From NCBI RefSeq assembly GCF_025399795.1, contig NZ_JAODTZ010000021.1, positions 1 to 64,000 on the forward strand: a stretch of 64,000 bases of DNA, given 5' to 3'. Positions 60,916 to 64,000 of this stretch are shown here, one piece after another (the stretch's first letter is position 1; every line of letters starts with the position of its first letter). Below the pieces are notes generated by a model. It was given only the letters and a program-made list of their open reading frames with translations, was not told the DNA's origin and did not search any database. Both the position numbers and the translations under genes were made by a program. The DNA is from Streptomyces rhizosphaerihabitans (GTDB lineage Bacteria > Actinomycetota > Actinomycetes > Streptomycetales > Streptomycetaceae).

Positions 60916-60947
60916 CCCCGTTCCTCCAAGCGCGTGAGGTGATGACA

Positions 60948-62300
60948 ATGGAGTTGCACACCACTGCTGGGTCCATTCCCGAGACGAACACGACCGCCTC
61001 GTCCGAATGGCCCGTGACCCGACGTTATGCCTGGGTGGTCTTCGCCCTCAGTTTCGGCCTGCTGCTGTCCGACTACATGTCCCGGCAGGTCCTCAACGCC
61101 GTCTTCCCCATGCTCAAGAGCGAGTGGCTCCTCACGGACGCCAAGCTCGGTTCGCTCAGCGGCGTCGTCGCTCTCATGGTCGGTGTGCTCACCTTCCCCA
61201 TGTCGCTGATGGCCGACCGGTGGGGCCGGGTGAAGAGCCTGCTGCTCGCCGCGTCGATGTGGAGCGTGGCGACCCTCGGCTGCGCGGTGTCCGCGAGCTA
61301 CGACCAGATGTTCGTCGGCCGGCTCTTCGTCGGCATCGGTGAGGCGGCGTACGGAAGTGTCGGCATCGCCGTCGTCCTGAGCATCTTCCCGATCGGCCTG
61401 CGCGCCACCCTCTCCGGTGCCTTCATCGCGGGCGGCGCCTTCGGATCGGTCCTGGGCATATCGATCGGCGGCGCCGTCGCCCAACACCTCGGCTGGCGCT
61501 GGGCGTTCGGCGTCATGGGCATCTTCGGCCTGGTTCTGGCCGCGGTCTACGGCTTCGTGGTCACCGAGAAGAAGCTGACGCCGGAGGCCGGTTCCACCGA
61601 CGCCGAAACCGATCCCGGACCACGCGGCAGACTGCGCGTGCTGCTGCCCCGGCTGTTCTCCTCGGTCTCGGTGATCAGCGCGTACATCGGCAGTGGTCTC
61701 CAGCTCTTCATCGCCGCCTCCCTCATGGCCTGGCTGCCCAGCTTCTTCAACCGCTACTACGACATGCCCACCGCCAAGGCGGGCGCGACGGCCGGGATCT
61801 TCGTCCTCGTCATCGGCATCGGCATGATCGGCGGCGGCATCGTCTCGGACCGCATATGCCGGGCTTTCCCCATCCGCAAATGGGCTGTCGCCATCGCGTG
61901 CAGCATCGGCTCCCTCGTCCTGCTCATGAGCGCGTTCCAGCTGCCGACCGGCCCCCTCCAGCTCGCGGCGCTGGCGGCCGGAGCCCTGCTGTCGGCCGGC
62001 ACGGCCGGTCCCGCGACCGCCATGGTGGCCAACCTGACCCCCGCGTCCATCTCCGCGACGGCCTTCGCCACCCTGACGCTCGCCAACAGCCTGCTCGGGC
62101 TGGCTCCCGGGCCCGCCGTGACCGGCGCGCTCGCCGACCACATGGGACTGCTCGGCGCCCTGCGGGTCATCCCGCTCACGGCGGTCGCCGCCACCGTCGC
62201 CTTCCTGATCGGCCGCCACTTCTACGAGCGTGATCTGAGCCGTCTGACGAGCAGCCCCGTCCCGGCGGCGGAACCGGAGGACGCGGTGGTGTCCGCATGA
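60948..62300 (+). CDS. MFS transporter
   Basis: A 450-residue 12-span major facilitator of the ACS/spinster-like group. The start at ATG 60948 has GAGGTG at a good distance; ATG 60942 is possible. Blocks are SDYMSRQVLNAVFPMLKSEW, the loop SLMADRWGRVKSLLLA and VGIGEAAYGSVGIAVVLSIF, which are typical of anionic-cosubstrate or organic-acid importers. It is the probable uptake system for the compound degraded by this island. It overlaps the hydrolase start by four bases. Confidence 0.92.
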   Translation: MELHTTAGSIPETNTTASSEWPVTRRYAWVVFALSFGLLLSDYMSRQVLNAVFPMLKSEWLLTDAKLGSLSGVVALMVGVLTFPMSLMADRWGRVKSLLLAASMWSVATLGCAVSASYDQMFVGRLFVGIGEAAYGSVGIAVVLSIFPIGLRATLSGAFIAGGAFGSVLGISIGGAVAQHLGWRWAFGVMGIFGLVLAAVYGFVVTEKKLTPEAGSTDAETDPGPRGRLRVLLPRLFSSVSVISAYIGSGLQLFIAASLMAWLPSFFNRYYDMPTAKAGATAGIFVLVIGIGMIGGGIVSDRICRAFPIRKWAVAIACSIGSLVLLMSAFQLPTGPLQLAALAAGALLSAGTAGPATAMVANLTPASISATAFATLTLANSLLGLAPGPAVTGALADHMGLLGALRVIPLTAVAATVAFLIGRHFYERDLSRLTSSPVPAAEPEDAVVSA

Positions 62301-62878
62301 GCGCCACCACCGAACCGGTGATCGTGATCGTCCCCGGACTGCGCGATCATGTCGCGGAGCACTGGCAGACCCTCCTGGCGGACCGGCTGGCCGAGGCCGG
62401 GCGCACCGTCCGCACCGTCCCGCCGCTCACCGAGGACGCCCTGAGCCGCGAGGCCCGCGTGGCGGCGCTCGACAAGGTGGTCTCGGAGATCGAGGGCCCC
62501 GTCGTCCTCGTCGCGCACAGCGCCGGTGTGATCACCACGGTCCACTGGGCCCAGGGAAGCACGGCACAGGTGCGCGGAGCGCTGCTCGCGACACCGCCTG
62601 ACTTCGACACCCCGCTGCCCGAGGGCTATCCGGCCCCCGAGGTGCTCGGCGAGAACGGCTGGACACCGGTGCCCCGGAAGCCGCTGCCCTTCCCCAGCGT
62701 CGTCGCGGCCAGCTCGAACGACCCCCTCGGCACGGCCGAGCGGGTCACGGAACTGGCCCGCGACTGGGGCAGCGCTCTGGTGGACCTCGGCGAGGTCGGC
62801 CATCTCAACCCCGCGTCCGGCTACGGTCCTTGGCCGCGCGCGGAAGACCTGCTCCGTGAAGTAGAGAAAACCGGCTGA
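62297..62878 (+). CDS. RBBP9/YdeN-type serine hydrolase
   Basis: A 193-residue small alpha/beta hydrolase. VIVIVPGLRDHVAEHWQTLL is the family opening, the nucleophile is in VLVAHSAGVITTVHW, the Asp in VAASSNDPLGTAERV and the His in EVGHLNPASGYGPW, which is the standard RBBP9/YdeN end. It is coupled to the MFS gene (ATGA). An esterase or lactonase step in the pathway is plausible. Confidence 0.9.
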   Translation: MSATTEPVIVIVPGLRDHVAEHWQTLLADRLAEAGRTVRTVPPLTEDALSREARVAALDKVVSEIEGPVVLVAHSAGVITTVHWAQGSTAQVRGALLATPPDFDTPLPEGYPAPEVLGENGWTPVPRKPLPFPSVVAASSNDPLGTAERVTELARDWGSALVDLGEVGHLNPASGYGPWPRAEDLLREVEKTG

Positions 62879-62907
62879 ACGCCGCGTCCAGCCCAGGAAG
62901 GCAACCG

Positions 62908-64000
62908 ATGAACACCGACACCGACCTGCTGTGGTCCCCCGGTCGCCGTGAGTTGGAGGACTCCAACGTCGCCTGCTTCATGGAGTGGGTGAGCGAGGAA
63001 CGGGGGCTCCACTTCTCCGACTACGCCGAGCTGTGGCGGTGGAGCTCCACCGACCTCGCCGGATTCTGGTCGGCGGTGTGGGAGTTCTACGGGCTGGACG
63101 CGGTCACCGACTACGACGAGGTACTGGGCGAGGCGTCGATGCCCGGCGCCGTCTGGTTCCCAGGCGCCCGGCTGAACTTCGCCGAACGCTGCTTCGCCCA
63201 GGCCACGGACGCGCGCCCCGCGCTCGTCTGCCTGACCGAGGGCGGCACTCCCGAGGACACCTCCTGGCACGAACTGCGCCGGCAGGTCGCCGACGTCGCC
63301 GCGGCCCTGCGCCGCATGGGCGTGCGGCCCGGCGACTGCGTGGCCGGCTACCTCCCCAACCTCCGGCAGACCGTCGTGGCGCTGCTGGCCTCGGCCGCCG
63401 TCGGTGCCGTATGGACGGCCTGCTCCCCGGACTTCGGCACGCCCAGCGTGCTCGCCCGGCTCCAACAGGCGCAGCCGACGGTCCTCGTGGCCGCGGACGG
63501 ATACCGCTACGGCGGCAAGACCTACGACAAGCGCCCGGAGGTCGCCGAGCTCGCGGACGGCCTGCCCACCGTCCGCCACATCCTGGCCGTCGACAGCCTC
63601 TTCCCTGCCCCCACCGACCCGTGGTCGGCGCGGCCCGACGTCGAACAGCACGCCTGGGCGACGCTGCCGACGGCCGACGAGCCGCTGGAATTCGCCGACG
63701 TGCCCTTCGACCACCCGTTGTGGATCCTGTGGTCGTCGGGAACCACGGGCATACCGAAGGGGATCGTCCAGGGGCACGGCGGCATCGTCGTCGAACTGCT
63801 CAAGGCGCTGGGTCTGGGCGTCGATCTGCGCGCCGACGACCGCTATCTCTTCATCACCTCCACCAGCTGGATGGTGTGGAACTTCCTGGTCGGCGGGCTG
63901 CTGCACGGCAGCACCGTCATCCTGTACGACGGCAGCCCGACCTATCCCGACATCGACGGCGCCTGGAGGATCGCCGAGTGGACCGGCGCCACCGTGGTCG
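62908..64000 (+). CDS. acetoacetate-CoA ligase, N-terminal part
   Basis: The gene starts at ATG 62908 behind AGGAAGG and runs off the window after about 364 codons; the family length is about 650. WSPGRRELEDSNVACFMEWV, PGAVWFPGARLNFAERCF and the P-loop ILWSSGTTGIPKGIVQGHGG identify acetoacetyl-CoA synthetase. It converts acetoacetate, CoA and ATP to acetoacetyl-CoA. This matches the acetoacetate expected from the BKACE reaction at the start of the operon. Confidence 0.95.
   Translation, partial: MNTDTDLLWSPGRRELEDSNVACFMEWVSEERGLHFSDYAELWRWSSTDLAGFWSAVWEFYGLDAVTDYDEVLGEASMPGAVWFPGARLNFAERCFAQATDARPALVCLTEGGTPEDTSWHELRRQVADVAAALRRMGVRPGDCVAGYLPNLRQTVVALLASAAVGAVWTACSPDFGTPSVLARLQQAQPTVLVAADGYRYGGKTYDKRPEVAELADGLPTVRHILAVDSLFPAPTDPWSARPDVEQHAWATLPTADEPLEFADVPFDHPLWILWSSGTTGIPKGIVQGHGGIVVELLKALGLGVDLRADDRYLFITSTSWMVWNFLVGGLLHGSTVILYDGSPTYPDIDGAWRIAEWTGATVV

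Noticed and set aside
59454..60941. apparent 948-codon fusion ahead of the MFS transporter
   Set aside because: The first 496 codons are the wrong frame of the quinone reductase and dioxygenase genes; the transporter has its own ribosome site at 60936.

Overview
The window is high-GC DNA of Streptomyces type. The signs are the codon bias, dense ATGA/GTGA-coupled operons, frequent GTG starts, SARP-free accessory metabolism, ECF sigma/RskA-type anti-sigma and RsbW/STAS modules, and actinobacterial short cysteine leader peptides. No rRNA or tRNA gene was recognised. About 65 protein genes are supported, together with several decayed genes.

Layout. 0-7 kb is a scarred accessory region: the tail of a GNAT gene, a lone TnpB element (RNA-guided nuclease family, catalytic D/E/D intact) lying head to head with an Arc-like ribbon-helix-helix ORF, a two-gene membrane-protein operon of unknown function, an IS5-family transposase remnant, a 3-hydroxyisobutyryl-CoA hydrolase-like gene and the stump of an acyl-CoA dehydrogenase.

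7-31.5 kb is a sulfur-acquisition island. At its left edge are a cupin gene, an Rrf2 regulator and a DsbA-like protein. A rightward cluster (9.2-18.9 kb) starts with a Cys-containing leader peptide and encodes a family-5 ABC importer, two flavin monooxygenases, an alpha/beta hydrolase and an FMN reductase. A leftward cluster (30.1-20.6 kb) starts with a second leader peptide and encodes an amino-acid-type ABC importer, a GNAT protein, a third leader peptide and four more flavin monooxygenases. A fourth, degenerate leader precedes a glutathionyl-hydroquinone-reductase-like gene. The inference is that imported organosulfur compounds are oxidatively cleaved and that the whole set is controlled by cysteine supply through translation of the leaders.

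31.5-40.4 kb holds two decayed genes (MFS transporter, acyltransferase), an expansin-like secreted protein, a SpoIIE-type phosphatase, IclR and MarR regulators, a DUF6204-like protein, a His/Trp-rich secreted protein, and an ECF sigma/anti-sigma pair. 40.5-43.1 kb is a glycerol uptake and phosphorylation operon (glpF-glpK). 43.3-48.6 kb has a zinc-ribbon protein and an ArsR-SulP (frameshifted)-RsbW-like-STAS group, followed by a second ArsR and a roadblock-type protein. 49.2-53.2 kb has a cyclophilin, a membrane-anchored Mrr-like protein and a DUF485/acetate-symporter pair.

53.2-64 kb is a catabolic island. It contains an AMP-forming acyl-CoA ligase coupled to a TauD-like protein whose iron-binding HxD motif reads HTG, a divergent AraC regulator, a beta-keto-acid cleavage enzyme (BKACE), a quinone oxidoreductase, a canonical TauD/TfdA dioxygenase, an MFS transporter, an RBBP9-type hydrolase and the start of acetoacetate-CoA ligase. 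BKACE releases acetoacetate (or a homologue) and the last gene activates acetoacetate, so these genes read as one pathway of unknown substrate.

The observations most worth follow-up are the shared cysteine-leader regulon and its promoter motifs, the HxG dioxygenase, the BKACE pathway, and the unknown membrane pair next to TnpB.
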